A stretch of 64,000 nt of DNA from Chlorella sorokiniana (GCA_025917655.1 CP084619.1:1116001-1180000); one strand, 5' to 3'. Positions 9,419-21,848 are shown, numbered from the stretch's first letter. Made by a program: numbers and translations. Notes: a model not told the origin generated them from the sequence alone.

Positions 9419-12400
9419 TCAAAGGCCCGCGGCATCGCTGCCGGCACTGCTTCTGCTGCTGGGCGGCCCTGGAGCCGCGGCTGCGACAGCGGCACCGCCG
9501 GCTGCAGGTGCCGGGTTGCCGGTGAACCAGGGGGAGTGTGCAAAAATGGAGGGGCCCTGGGGGCCCGCCGCTGCGCTGTCCTCCGGGCGACTGGCACTGC
9601 TGCCGCTGCCTGCACGCGCGGCAGCGGGTCTTGCGGAGGCTGCGCCGTGGTGGGCCCCGGCGGGGAGAAGGGCATGGGCCCTTGCCGCCCTCCCACCATG
9701 CCGGCGCCCGTCCTGCCGGGGGCGCCAGCGCCAGTGCAGGCCGGCCGGCCGCCCAGGCCGAACCGTCAAAGATGGATCCGGCCGCGGCGGCAGCAGGCTG
9801 TGCGGGCGGCAGGGCAGCGCCGCCCGTGAACCACGGCGAGTTGGCAAACACGCCTCCGGCGCCAGCGCCGCCGCTGCCGCCGCCCTGGCTGCTGCCGGCC
9901 CCGGCGCCGGAGCTGCCCTCGCCCCAGGCGCCGTCGCTGGCGGGGGTGGCGCTGCGACCCACAGGCACGATGCCCTCCAAGCTGGGCTGCAGGCTGCCTG
10001 CCAGCGAGGCGCCAGCTGGCCGGCCGCTGCCGCCGCCGCCGCCGCCGCTGCTGCCGGAGCGGGTGGCGGGGTTGTCCTGGGAGGAGGCTGCCCCCATGCG
10101 CTGCTGTGCCCGCTGTGGCCAGGCCGGCGCGGCGCTGCCCCCGAGCTGGCCCCCGGGCCCTGGGCGGGGCCGCTGCCTGAGCTGGTGCGTACAGAGGGGC
10201 CCGGCAGGGCGTCCAGCCCACGCGCGCCCAGGCTGCTGCTGCTGCCGGTGCCCGGGTGGGGGCTGGAGAGGGGCGGGGAGGGCGCCGCTGCGGACGAGGG
10301 GCCCGCCTTGCGCCCTCCACCCGCTCCTTTTCCGCCTGCAGCAATCAAGGGCAGCGCGTGGGAGAGTGGGCAGGAGTGAGTTTGGCAGACGCTAGGCTCG
10401 CGACTCGACGTTTGCACCGCCCCAGCACACAGCCAGGCAGCCAACTTGTTCGCCGCCGTCCCCCTGCCCAGCACGCGCTCCCAGCTGGCACCACCGCAAG
10501 TGATGCCGCCGCCGCAGGTGCCCCCGTATCCGCCTTCCCCCCAAAAAACAGAAAACACCCACTCCCACCACGCCCGCACGTGCCTGCAGCGCGGCTATGA
10601 TGTCCTGCATGGCGGGCCGCTTGGCTGGGTCCACATCCAGGCAGGAGCGCACCAGGTCCACCACCAGCTGCGGGGCCTCCCCGGGGACGCGGATGTCCCG
10701 GATCTGGCCCCGCACCGGCACCTCCCGCGTGCACAGCTCCCACAGCACTGGGGAAGGGGCGGGCGTGGGGGCGGCTAAGCAGTGCAGCGGCGCATGTGGG
10801 TGGGTTGGCGCGCATTGTTTGGTGGGGGCACGGATGGGGAGATGCACGTGACCCTGGTCCACGCAGCGGCAGCAACTGCGGTCGCAGCCCGCATTCCCTG
10901 CCTGTAGCTGCCTGTCGCTGTCAGTGCAGCAGCCTGCATGCAGGGTCAGTGCGCCCGCGCGCCCCCCCCCCCCCCCACACACACACACACACACCCACAC
11001 ACCAACAACAAAACAAGGACTTAGCAAGGAGAAGGTGACCCACCCAGGCCGTAAGAGTAGACGTCCGCCTTGGCGGTGCACTTGAGGCCGATGAGCTGCT
11101 CGGGGCGGCCCAGTTGAAGGTGCCGCCGTCGCCGGTGATGTAGGAGTGGTACAGGATCTGGGCCCACCCCACGTCTGGCCAGGAAGGGAGGGGGGGCAGG
11201 GGAACTTGTCTGGTGGGGGAAGTAGATGTGTGCTTGCTTTGGGGACACAGCTGGGGGCAGGAGGCGGGAGCTTGATGACAGCTTTGGCTGCCGCTTGGAG
11301 ACAAGGCCGGTGCTTGGAGGCGGTGGGCAGGGCTGGGGCGGGACTCGCGCAGCACAGGGGTCAGTGCATGAGTGCATGGGTTGCGCACCCGCCAGCTTGG
11401 CGCGGTTGTCGGTTGAGAGCAGGATGTTGGGGGACTTGCAGTCGAAGTGGATGATGCTGCGGCAGTGCAGGAAGTGCAGGGCCTGGGCCACGTCCAGGGC
11501 AATGTCCAGGCCGTGGCGGTACCACGACACCCGCCCGCTCTGCAGCAGCACAGCCAGGTGGGGCAGGTGGGGCAGGTGGGGGTTTGGGGGGTGGGGGGAC
11601 AGCTTTGTGGTGCACATGCATTTGTGGGACGGGAGGCTGGGGATGGGAGGCTGGGGCTGCCGCAGGGCTGCAGCAGCACAGCCCGGATCCGGTGGCGGCC
11701 GCAGCCGCCGCGGGGGCATGGACCGGGTGCGCGGCGGGGGCGGTACGCTGGCGGTACGTGCCTGCAGCGCGCGGTACAGGTCCGTGTCCATCAGCTCCGT
11801 GATCATCATGGTGGCGTCGCCGTCCACGCAGGCCCCCTGGAACTGCACGATGGAGCCGTGGCGGCAGCTGCGCAGGATGGAGATCTCGCGCCAGAAGTCG
11901 TCGGCGGGCACCTCGTCCTGCGTCTGGAACACCTTGACCGCCACGGGGTGCACGCCGTACAGGAAGGCCTTGTACACCTGGCGGGGCGGCGCGGCGGGCG
12001 GGGCACACAGGTTTACAGAGATGGAAACGTGGAGGAGTGGGAAGGCGTGGTTGCGGTGGTGGCATGTGTGGGCGTGTGGGCGTTTCTTTCTTTGAGTGGG
12101 AGTGAGAAGACCCCGACAGGGCAGTGCCGGGGCGAAGGCCAGCCAGACTTGCAGAGCTGGGCGAACAAGGTGCATGGCCCAGCTGGGCCACGCCCGGTGC
12201 TTCCCGGCGAGGCCAGAGGGAGCGGTGCCTGCCGGCGCAGCCTGGGCGCCGCGCATGACTCCCACCTGGCCATACGCGCCCGCACCCAGCTGCACCAGGT
12301 TGCCATCGGGGCCGCGGCAGAACATGATGTCAGACGGGTTGACAGCGCACTCCTTCAGCAGCTTGGCCGCCAGCGCAGAGTGCTGGGAGCGGCTGCGCTT

Positions 12401-15400
12401 GCGTGCCGCCGCCGCCGCCAGCAGGTCGGACAGGGGCTCGCCCAGTCGCGCTGAGGGGGTGGGGGTGGGTGGAGGGGGGACTTGGTTGCCGGCCTTAGAG
12501 GGCAGGGCACAGGGGGAAGGTCGGAAGCAGCAGCTCAAAGGCCTGGAATGAGTGCTGAAGGTACGGGCGCAGCGTGCTGGCGCCAGCGCAGCGTGGCGGG
12601 GCCCTCACCAGCGCCAGCTCAGCGTCCATCCCCTTGAGCGCCTGCCAGCGCCGCTGGTCGCGCCAGCGCAGCACGAGCACCGCGCCCAGCAGGCCGCAGG
12701 CCGCCACCAGGCTGGCCGCCGCCGCCACCAGGCCCAGCTGCAGGGCACTGAGGGCGGCGGGGGCCTGCGGCAGAGGGTTGTACGGCACCCAACCAGGCTG
12801 GTCCGACGAGCAGTTGGAGCGAAGCTGCAAGGAAGCCGTGGGGGAGGGGGGATGCAGGTAAGGAGCGCACGCTGGGTGCAGCAGGCTTACAGGCAACGGC
12901 AGGGCAGCCAAAGAGTTTTCTCCCGGCGGGCCGGGCAGCAGCGAGGCAGCAGGCCGCGCCTGCACGGGCTGTTGGCAGGCGGTTCCCTCCTCGCCGTAGC
13001 ACGTCACAAACTGGCCGACGTAGGGCAGGGTGCGGCACACGGTGGGGTTTCCAGGGGCCAGCACGCTGGTTGGGGGGATGGGGGAATGGGGGGCCATGGA
13101 GGGGGATCAGGGCGAGGCGTCGAGTGAGGTGGAGCTGCGTGGCGCTGCTCTGCCAGGCTGCCTAGTCACGGCACTCAGGCCAGGGCCCCACAAGCCAGCA
13201 AAGTGCTGCCAGGGCTTGTGGCGCTCATCGGAGGCGCCCAGCCACAGCGCAGCAGGAGCGCCCGGCAAGCGCGCGGCTGGGCGTGGCCCTGGCTGGCCCC
13301 CGCCCCCGACGCTCGCTCACAGGTAGTGCATCTGCTGCAGCAGGCCCCAGTTGGGCGGGATCTCCCCAGTGAAGTTGTTGCCCGCGATGGACACGGCGGC
13401 GAGGGAGGCGAGGGCGGAGCGCGAGGTGCCCCAGGAGGCGGCAGCGCCCGCCCAGCAGGTTGTGCCCCACATCCAGCTCGGTCAGGGAGGGCAGGCAGCC
13501 GTCGACGGAGCCCCAGGAGTCGGGCAGCGTGCCCGTCAGGCGGTTGTGGGCCAGCGAGCTGCAGGGCGGGAGCGAGCAGGAAGGGAGGAGGGGTGTGAGG
13601 GGGCGATGCAGGGTGATTGGCCATGCGTGGATCAGCTACGCCGCAGGGAGGCTGCAGCCGACTCGAGGTGCGAATGCGAGCAGCAGCCAGGAGCGCTTGA
13701 AGCACGAGAGGCGGCGCGGTGCGTGCGAGGATGAGGGTGGCGCTGCGGTGGCGGCGGCGGCAGCTCTTACAGGGAGTACAGCTGCTGCAGCGTGCTGTTC
13801 AGGCTCCAGTCGGTGGGGAGCGGGCCCGTCAGGTTGTTGTTGTGCAGGTACCTGGGGGGGGGGCTGCGCTCAGCAGCCACGCACCGCAAGGGCAGCAGCA
13901 AGGCGGGCAGAGGTGGGCCCGCCCAGGCAGGCTGGCCTGGCGCACGGCTGCACAGCCGGAGCAAGGCCGCCCGCGCAGGGAGTGCGTCCAGCCATGGGCG
14001 GCGGCGGCGGCGGCAGGCTCACAGCTGGTGCAGGCGGGGGAAGGAGAGGGGGCGCCCCACTCGCGGGGCAGGCCGCCGTCGACGTCGTTGTAGGACAGGT
14101 CCAGCCAGGACAGCGCGGGCAGCGCCCAAGGGTTGCCCCACCGCGGCGGCAGGCTGCCCGACAGGCTGTTGTTGCTCACGGTCAAGGTGGCCAGCTGGGG
14201 AAGCGAGCCGGGGCGGCCCACGCCTCGGGAAGCTGGCCCTCAAGGCGGTTGGCACTCAGGTCGAAAATGTGCAGCGCGCCCAGCGCAGCCCAGCTGCCTG
14301 GCAAGCTACCGCTCAAGCTGTTGTTCATCAGCAGGCTGCGCCCGGGGGTGGGTGGGGGGTGTATGGGAAGCAGTGGGGAGGCACGTGTTCGCAGGCACGG
14401 GCTGCTGCAGCAAGCGGGCCGGCCGCGATGAGCACGGAAGCATGACAGCTCAGCTCACAGCTCGGACAGTGCTGGCAGGCAGCCCCGCAGCCCCACTCGG
14501 GCGGGAGGCTGCCGCCAAGCTGGTTGTGCGACAGGAAGCTGCAAGCAGGGGATGGGGGTGGGTGAGGGGGCGGTGAGCGGTGGCAGGACAGCAGCTGGGG
14601 CCCCGTGCCTGGCAGCACAGCGCTGCAGCATGGACCGCTGCGGCGCGGTGCTTGCGGCCAGGCTGGCAGGGGGCAAGGCACAGGCTCACAGGGTCTTCAG
14701 CTTGGGGAAGCGGCCTGGGCTGGCCCACTCTGGGGGCAGGCTGCCGGACAGGCGCATGTCGCCCAGGGAGAGGTTGTCCAACTGGGGAAGCCGCCGTCCT
14801 CGCCCCACCCTGGGGGAAGGCTGCCGCTTGCGCCGCACGCGCTCAGGTCCAAAACCTGGAGGCTGGGGAACGCGGCACCCTGGCCCCAGCTGACGGGCAG
14901 GCTGCCGCTGAGCGCATTTTCCCCAGAACCCTGCAGGGACGCAACACGGGGGGGCATGCTTGGGTCAGGTACACAAGGCTTATTGGTTGGCTTGGGCAGC
15001 AGGCAAGCGTCCACGAAGAAGGAAGCTGGGGCAGGATGCCAAAGAAAGCACGCAAGCGTAGCAAGCGCGGGTGGGGAGATAGGGGTCCCGGAGGGGGCGG
15101 GAGGGGGGCGGCGTGCGCGCGCTGACATGCAGGCTGCAGCAGACAGCCTTGGCCCCAATCAGCAGCATGCAATGCCCCCTGCTCACAGCTGTTCGAGCGC
15201 CGGCCAGGAGCCTGTGGCGCCCCACTCGAGCGGCAGGCTGCCGCGCAGCTGGTTGCGGTCCAGGAGCAGGTTCTTGAGGGCGGGGAAGGCGGCAGGGGCG
15301 CCCCAGCTGCGCGGCAGCGCGCCGTTCAGGTGTGCCATGGAAAGGGAGAGGCTCTGCAGCGCAGGGAAGGCGCCCGGGCGGCCCAGGCTTCAGGCAGCTC

Positions 15401-16419
15401 GCCGCTGATGAAGCTGCCGCCCAGTCGCCTGCGCAGGAAGGGTTGGAGCCGACAACAGCGGTCAGTGGAATCGAGCGGGGGCAGCAACGCAAAGAACGCC
15501 CGCCGTAGAACCGCGACAGAGTGGGTCCTGGCAGCGCAGCATGCTGCACGCCAGCCCCGGCTGCCCCGGCGGAAGCGGCTCTCACAGCGTTTCCAGCCGG
15601 TCAAGCTTGGCCAGCTCAGCAAACACGGGGTCCTGGGCGGAGAGCTCGGGCGGGGTGCAGAACATGAAGTCATAACAGTCCAGGTTGCTGCGTTTCAAAG
15701 AAATGAAGGGAGCATTGGCGGGTGATGAGCCCTGGCTGGCACACGAGGGCAAGGCAGTGATGCTGTCGGGCTGCAGGAGCGGCTGGCAACCCGCTGCGAT
15801 GCTGCTGTGCCCTTGCCAGCACAATGCTCACATCTCCCGCACGCGCAGGTGGAAGTCGAGCACGACGCCCTTCCACAGGTAGGCGGGTGTGGTGTCGTCC
15901 CAGCCCTCCATGTTGCCGCCCGCCTTCACCGCCGCCCAGTTCGTGATGCTGTCGCGGAACCTGACAAGGATGTCGTCTGTGAGGGAGCGAAGGGGTGGGT
16001 GCAGGCAAGTTCAGGCGTCTTTCATCCGTTCTGGGTGCTATTGCATGGTTTGGGGGCAGAAGCTTGGTGACCAACAGCACGCAGTAAGGCAGTCGGGGCG
16101 GGGGTGGTGCCGCCGTCGATTCCCAATCGCTGCTGTGCATTTTATGCCTCCCCTCGAAACATTCTAACGAGCATCACTCGCTCTTTACCCAACGGACAAA
16201 GGGCAGGCGGTCAAGGCCCAGGGCAGCGTGCAACTGGGGAGAGAGGAACTGGCTGTGATGTGGCCCTGGTGCTCCTGGTCCCCAGCCCCCGACTTGTACG
16301 GGTCAGCGCTACTCACAATCCTTCTCCGGCGATCCGGCGCCTGATACTCCACCGAGCAAGGCCACCAGAGCAAGGAGGACTGCCAGGGCAAGGCGTCCGT
16401 GACGCTGCGCCCTTGTCAT
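9419..16419 (-). CDS. Leucine-rich-repeat receptor-like protein kinase
   Basis: The gene spans 7 kb with many exons. ATG 16419 starts a signal peptide (MTRAQRHGRLALAVLLALVA). Next is an LRR N-cap-like exon (about 15975-15838) with ILVRFRDSITNWAAVKAG. About ten or more plant-like LRRs follow (15670-13320), of the form N-x-L-x-GSLPxxWG, for example NSLSGSLPPRWG and NNLTGPLPTDW. One transmembrane segment lies near 12750-12690 (LVAAAASLVAACGLLGAVLV) and is followed by basic RWRDQRRW. The kinase domain (about 12400-10590) has LGAGAYGQVYKA, VAVKVF, HFDCKSPNILLS, DVGWAQ, APEQL and DVYSYG. HFD replaces HRD, so it is a non-RD kinase, and DVG replaces DFG. The Ser/Gly-rich tail carries three similar W motifs. 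Missing-base slips are needed near 10090, 9690 and 9580. It should sit in the plasma membrane; the ligand is unknown. Confidence 0.8.
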
Positions 16420-16769
16420 GCTTCTGCTGCCGAGGGGATGGATTGTATGTGCTAATGGCTGCGTATGTCAGCGAGAAGGCCCGCCATGGCTCCGAGGACG
16501 GGCAGCAGTGGGGTGAGGCCGAAGCCGCTTCAGAGGCGGACGTCAGCTGCTAAGAGACACTCTACCTGCATCTTCTTGTTCAAACAGCCCATGGAGCCTT
16601 GGGCGACATCAGAACAAAGCCGCTGGCGCCCAACCTTTCCTGCGCATACTTCTTCAAGCAGTCGTGCCGTTCTTTATTGCATTGGATACCGCTTGTGTAG
16701 GTTGCAAGATCAAGGGGCAGCTGGGCCGCTGATACTGCGGGAGCACTGCAGGCGCTCGGCCCAGCAGCT
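16420..16769. promoter_or_regulatory. Divergent promoter region, receptor kinase / tepsin-like gene
   Basis: 350 bp lie between two divergent start codons (16419 minus, 16770 plus). No coding region is seen. It probably holds both promoters and 5' leaders. Confidence 0.4.
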
Positions 16770-19700
16770 ATGCTGAGCTCTGTCGTGGGCTGGGCCAAGA
16801 TTAAACTACTGGTAGAGCAGGCTACAGGTGCCGACAATGAGCCCACGCCAAGTGAGTGGCCGTGATCAGCAGTTAAGGCCTTGGATCGTTCGTTACCTGC
16901 ACCATGGGCTGGTCTGAGGCCCATTTGACGCTTATGGATGTGTGGACAGCCGACTGACCTGGCGGTGAAGGCGGGTAGCCAGGGTCGTCTCCTTGGCAGC
17001 GCTCCCGCCGCCCCGTCCCCACCCAGCCCCTGTGCTGGCACATCCGCGGTCTGCCTGCTTGCATGCAACGGTCAATTGGCTGCTTATCATCTCTGATCCG
17101 GTCTGCGTTACGCACATCTCGCCCACTGCCCGCAGTTTACGTCATGGATGAGGTGGCGGCGGCGCTGGCGGCCGGCGATGCCCGTGCGGGGTGGACGCGG
17201 TTGTCGCACGCCTCGGCCACCGCTCGCCAGCAGTGAAGCAGAAGGTGAGGGTGGATTGGAGTTCATGCGGGCCAGCTGGGCGCTGCAGGAAGCACCCAGG
17301 CACACGAGTGCCTCACCTGGCTGCATGCCGCGCTTGTCTCGCCAGGCCGTCGCCACGCAGCAGACCCGCAGGCAGCCCGCATCGTTGCCTCCACCGCACC
17401 TGCCAAGGCATGCATCCACCGCGCTGATGCGCCACCAACCATCCGCTGAACCCTTGTGGGGTTGCAGGCGCTGCGCTTGGTGGCCCACCTGGGGCGCAAG
17501 GGCTCCCCGAGGTGCGGCGCCTGCTGGCGCGGCAGGGCGCCCCGCTGCGCGACCTGCTCCACTTCCGCTGCGACCCAGACCCCTTCACCGGCGACGCGGT
17601 GTGGCGGCGCGTGCAGCAGGCGGCGCAGGAAGCGCTGGCGGCAGTGCACGGCGAGCCGGAGGCGGCGGAGCCCACGCAAAGCAGCCTGGGGGTGAGCCTG
17701 GGGGTGAGCTCGTGGTCTTTAGGTGGGGGAGCTCGCACGTGCGTCGCGGCCTCCTGCCCTCCTGAAGAGCGGCGGCCATCTGAGCGCCGTGATCTGGCTG
17801 CAGCATTCCGCTCATGCTCCCTTTCGGCATCTGCCACGTTGCAGGGCCGCATCCAAGGCTTTGGCAGCGATGCAGCAAGCAGCGGCATGCGCGGCTTTGG
17901 CAGCGAGGGCAGCGGCGGCGGCGGCGGCGGCGGCGGCCGCATGGTGGGGTTTGGCAGCGCCGACGTGCTGCAGTCTGGGGTGCAAGCCGTGAGCTCAGGC
18001 GTGCGCAGCCTGGGCAGCAAGGCGGGGGACTGCTGCGAGAGGTGCGTGGGGTGTGGTGGGACCATGAGTGGTCATCCGAGCGGTGCCTTCGCCCTGCCAT
18101 GGCTCATTCATGCGTCAGAGCGCTTGTATCCAGATGTCAGCTGATTCTTTGCCGGTGTGGTGCGCCCCTCCCTGCAGGATGGCTACAGTTCGTCGCAGCT
18201 GGACGGCGGCGGAGCCTACGGGTACGGCGGCGGCATGGCACGCCCCGCTGCACCCCTCTCCCAGCCCATCGTCCAGGCCGGCGGCCCGCTGCTGGCCCCA
18301 CCCAGCGCGGCAGGAGCGCCCCGTCCCGCAGGCAGCAGCGGCCAGCCCAGCAGCAGCAGCAGCAGCGGGGAGCAGCGCGCGGTGGACCGAGTGTGCACGC
18401 CGGCGGGGCTGCGCGCGGCGCCAGCCCGCGAAGACCTGGCCGCCTTTGTGGCCGCCATTTCGCCCTGGACGGCCCCACCGTGGCCGGCCTGCTGGAGCGC
18501 AAGCTGGTGAGGGGCTGCTTTTGCTGGTGCTTACACGGGGGAGGGGCAGCAAGTGGACGCCCTCTGTCCTGCATCCCCCACCAGCGCCGCGCGCCCCTGG
18601 CTCCATGAACTGGCCCCGGCTTGTCGGTGACATGTGGCGTGGGGGCATCATGTGCCGCGTGTGCCCCCTGGCGTGCAGGAGGCGGGGCCGTGGCAGTCCA
18701 CGCTGCGCGCGCTGTGCGCCATCGAGGCGGTGCTGGAGGGCGGCGCCAGCGTGGCGTGCGGCCAGGTGGCGGCGCACTTTGCCGCCCACCCCGAGGCGGT
18801 GCAGCGGGCCGCCGACAGCCCGCAGGCCAGCGTGCGCCAGCGTGCAGCCAAGCTGCTGGCGGCCCTCGGGGCAGAGGGCGGCGGCGTGGAGGGCGCTCAG
18901 CAGCAGCAGCAGCAGCAGCAGCTGTTCACTGAGGACCTGCTGGGCGATGCTGAGGTGCCAGGGGTGCAGCCTGCCGGCAGCGGCGACACCGTTGCAGCGG
19001 CCACAGACCTGGCAGACCTGCTGGGAGAGCCTGCGTCGGCGGCGGCGACGGCCCAGCCCGGCGGTCGCGCCCCGCTGGCGGCGGCGCCAGCCGACTTGCT
19101 GGCTGGCCTGGACATCTCAGCCCCCAGCGACAGCCCAGCGCCAGGGCCTGCGGCAGTGCTTGGGCTGAACAACCCGCCGCCAATGTCAGCGCCGGCGGCA
19201 GCGGATCCTTTTGGCGGCATGCTGCTGGGGGCAGCTCAGCCACAGCTGGGGGCGGCTTCCTCTGCCGCTGCCGCGCCGCAGCCGGCAGCCTTTGCTTCAG
19301 ACCTGCTGGGTGGGTTGTCGCTGCAGGGCCCTACACCCGCGCCCGCTGCGCCAGCGCTGCAGGCTGGGGGGCTGGGCGACCTGCTGGGCGGGCTGTCTGG
19401 CGGGAGTGCCGCGGCGCCTGCCGCCCAGCTGGGAGGCGGCGCCTTCTCGCCGCAGGGGCTGCAGCAGCCGTTTGGCGGCATGGCACTGCCAGGCATGATG
19501 AGCGGCGCTGGGCCAGGCATGCCTGCGCAGCCAAACTGGCAGCAGTCCGCCGCGCCGCAACTGGCAGGCGTGCAAGGAGGGCCCATCGGCGGTGGTGCGG
19601 GCGGCACGCTGCACCTGCCCTTTGGCGGCAGCGGCCCTTTCCACCACGGCCGGCAGCCCTCACTTAATGGCGGTGAGCGTGGCCCTTCTGTTGCCGCATG

Positions 19701-19926
19701 TGTGTCTGTGTTGCCATCACAACTGTCAGCTCACACCCACAAACCAAAGGTTGGTGCGGTGGCGAGGCTCGTCGGCTTCACTCTCTTTCAAGCTGCTGCT
19801 TGCTGCGCTGCCGCTGACGCAGGGTCCATGTCGAGGCTGAGCAGCAGCGGCATCATTGACAGCGCCAAGGACTCATCCTTCAACTTTGTCGACGATGCCA
19901 TTGCTGCTGCACGACGGAAGAAGTGA
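16770..19926 (+). CDS. Tepsin / MTV1-like ENTH-VHS adaptor protein
   Basis: Tepsin in animals and MTV1 in plants are trans-Golgi coat accessory proteins (tepsin binds AP-4). Exon 1 (16770-16851) gives MLSSVVGWAKIKLLVEQATG. It splices (16852-17135) to YVMDEVAAALAAG and then SPAVKQKALRLVAHLG and LLHFRCDPDPFTGDAVWRRV. These match the MTV1 ENTH-like order (SPIVKQKALRL, LFHYKGHPDPLKGDAL). A linker repeats GFGS (RIQGFGSDAASS, RGFGSEGS, VGFGSADV). A second helical domain (about 18410-18890; WQSTLRALCAIEAVLEGG, SVRQRAAKLLAAL) resembles the tepsin VHS-like domain. The disordered tail has repeated DLLGG-type motifs and ends FNFVDDAIAAARRKK. One base seems missing near 17178, 17505 and 18465. The stop is TGA at 19924-19926. 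Confidence 0.8.
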
Positions 19927-20249
19927 GCCGCACCGCAGCCTGGATGGAGCCTGCCGTCAGCCCCCTGTCGCCCACTGGCAAGCACTGCAGGGCAGGCCTG
20001 CCACTTCACGCTTGCGGCAGCTGTTTCATATGTAAGTTCGTCAGTTTAAGCATTGTCAAGGATCGGACGGCACGCAGACCTAAGATGTAAGCGGGCTGGA
20101 CGCTGCTCTTACCCCGGGCCTCCTGCCACGCGAGCATGAGCCCCACACTAGAACCGGTCATCTCGTCCCAGAAACACATCGCCAGTTGGGCTGGAATCGC
20201 GAGAGACCTGCGGTGGGGAAGCTGAGCGGTGGAGCAGCGAGCAGCAACA
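19927..20249. other. 3' flank of tepsin-like gene and promoter side of S13 gene
   Basis: 323 bp without a gene. TGTAA motifs at 20031-20035 and near 20085 are candidate poly(A) signals for the upstream gene. Confidence 0.4.
20031..20035 (+). terminator. Putative TGTAA poly(A) signal
   Basis: TGTAA, the usual green-algal poly(A) signal, lies about 105 bp after the tepsin-like stop codon. Confidence 0.4.
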
Positions 20250-21848
20250 ATGGTGCTCACTCTCACGCAGCAGCTGTCCAAGCTGTCTGTTAGCAGCAGC
20301 AAGCAGGTGTGTATGGTTGCCTTGAACAGGCAATGCGCGTCAATGGGCCAGCAGGCGAGGTGGCAGCGGTCGCGCCCTCCGCAAAACACCACAGCCACGC
20401 CTCTTGACCGGCCCATTTCATGTCGCAGACCCTGAAGACCTTCGAGGGCTTCAAGGCGGCAGCGCCCTACAAGGCAGCAGCGCCCGCGTCCGGGCAGCGC
20501 AGGTGTGCCCGACGGCGGCTTGAAGTTGGCCCTTGTGCCTCCGCTGCGGGTCTGGCAGCTCAACATTGTTGCAACGCAGCGCTTTGGCCTGCGTCAGAGC
20601 AGCTGCTTAGCATGGGGCGCGCAGCGTTAGGGCCTGCATGCGGTCGCTGTCGCCTGACACCCCGTCGGCCGCGTCGCCCCCGGTGTCGCAGGCGGTGTTC
20701 CCCCGCCGCGCGCCGCTGCGCATCCAGGCTGCCCGTATCGGCGGCGTGGAGATCCCCAACCAGAAGTACGTGGAGTACTCGCTGCAGTACATCTTTGGCA
20801 TCGGCCACACCACCGCCAAGGCCATCCTGGCCTCCACAGGCGTGGAGAACAAGCGCACCAAGGTGGGCGGGGTGGGGGTGGGGGCAGCAGGTCTGGCTGC
20901 TTGTACCAAGGAAATGGTGGCTGGAAACTGACTGCGGCGGACGTTTGGCAGCTGGGCATCCAGCAGGGCAGCATCGGGCAGCTGGCGTACCAGCTTTGCG
21001 GGCAGGCCAGCGCAGCGGCGGCGATGGACCCTGTGCAGCCGCCTGCGCAGGGAGACGGGCTTGGTTGCTGGCAGCACCGCCAGTGGGTGTTAAGCATGCC
21101 ACTGGTAGCAGCTAGGCAGCGCAATGACAGCATCATTAGAGGGGGCATGACGCAAGCCAGCCCCCAAGTGATGCTCAGTGTCGCCCAGCACCGTCATGAC
21201 AGCTGGCATGGCCATCCAGCCGGCACTTTCCGTGTCCCCACGAAAGTTTCTGCTGGCCCCTAATCATGCCCTGCTTGTAACATCATCGCTCACGCCCCCT
21301 GTTGTGTTGTTTGTCCTGCCCCCGCAGGACCTGTCTGAGGAGGAGCTGACCCGGCTGCGCGAGGAGGTGGACAAGTACACGGTGGAGGGAGACCTGCGCC
21401 GCTTCAACGCCCTCAACATCAAGCGCCTGAAAGAGATCGGCTGCTACCGCGGCCGCCGCCACTACAACGTGAGCCTGCTGTGCTGGGACGCTGCCCCCCG
21501 CAGCGCGCCTGCCTGCACGGGGCAGGCATGCTGCTGGTTTTGACCGCGCTCCCCCTGGTCCTTTTCCGACGTGCCGCCCCCTCCCTGCTTTGGTGCCTCT
21601 CTGTCCCTGCAGAACCTGCCGGTCCGTGGCCAGAGGACCAAGAACAACGCACGCACGAGAAAGGTCGGTTGCTAGCGGGTGCCCTGTGGCCTTTTGAAGG
21701 AACAGCAGCATGTCACACGGAGCACTGGTGTGCGTGGTGCCCGGTTGACAGCATGATGGAGGCTCCTCACAGCTGCCCTGCCCTGCCCCCTTGTGCCTTG
21801 CAGGGCAAGGCCAAGCCCATTGCTGGCAAGAAGATCGGGCGCAAGTGA
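20250..21848 (+). CDS. 30S ribosomal protein S13 (uS13), plastid-type, nuclear-encoded
   Basis: Exon 1 (20250-20306) encodes [19 protein letters not shown]. Exon 2 (from 20429) adds a basic, Ala-rich stretch, and together they look like a plastid transit peptide. The S13 core starts in the exon at 20692 ([36 protein letters not shown]). It continues at 21329 ([34 protein letters not shown]) and 21613 ([17 protein letters not shown]). It ends [14 protein letters not shown] at 21848. [13 protein letters not shown] is the conserved rRNA-binding C-terminus. S13 sits in the head of the small subunit and contacts tRNA and S19. Exon 2 is out of frame with exon 3 by one base if the GTGTGC donor at 20503 is used, another probable missing base. 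Bacterial-type length and the presequence favour plastid over cytosolic S18. Confidence 0.85.

Noticed and set aside
10960-10995. C-run plus CA repeat as a regulatory or origin-like element
   Set aside because: It lies within a kinase intron and matches the G/GT-rich to C/CA-rich intron pattern seen in other genes of the window.
12495-13097. A continuous 200-codon frame as a stand-alone gene
   Set aside because: Its central part is the transmembrane exon of the receptor kinase; the rest is intron sequence that happens to lack stops.
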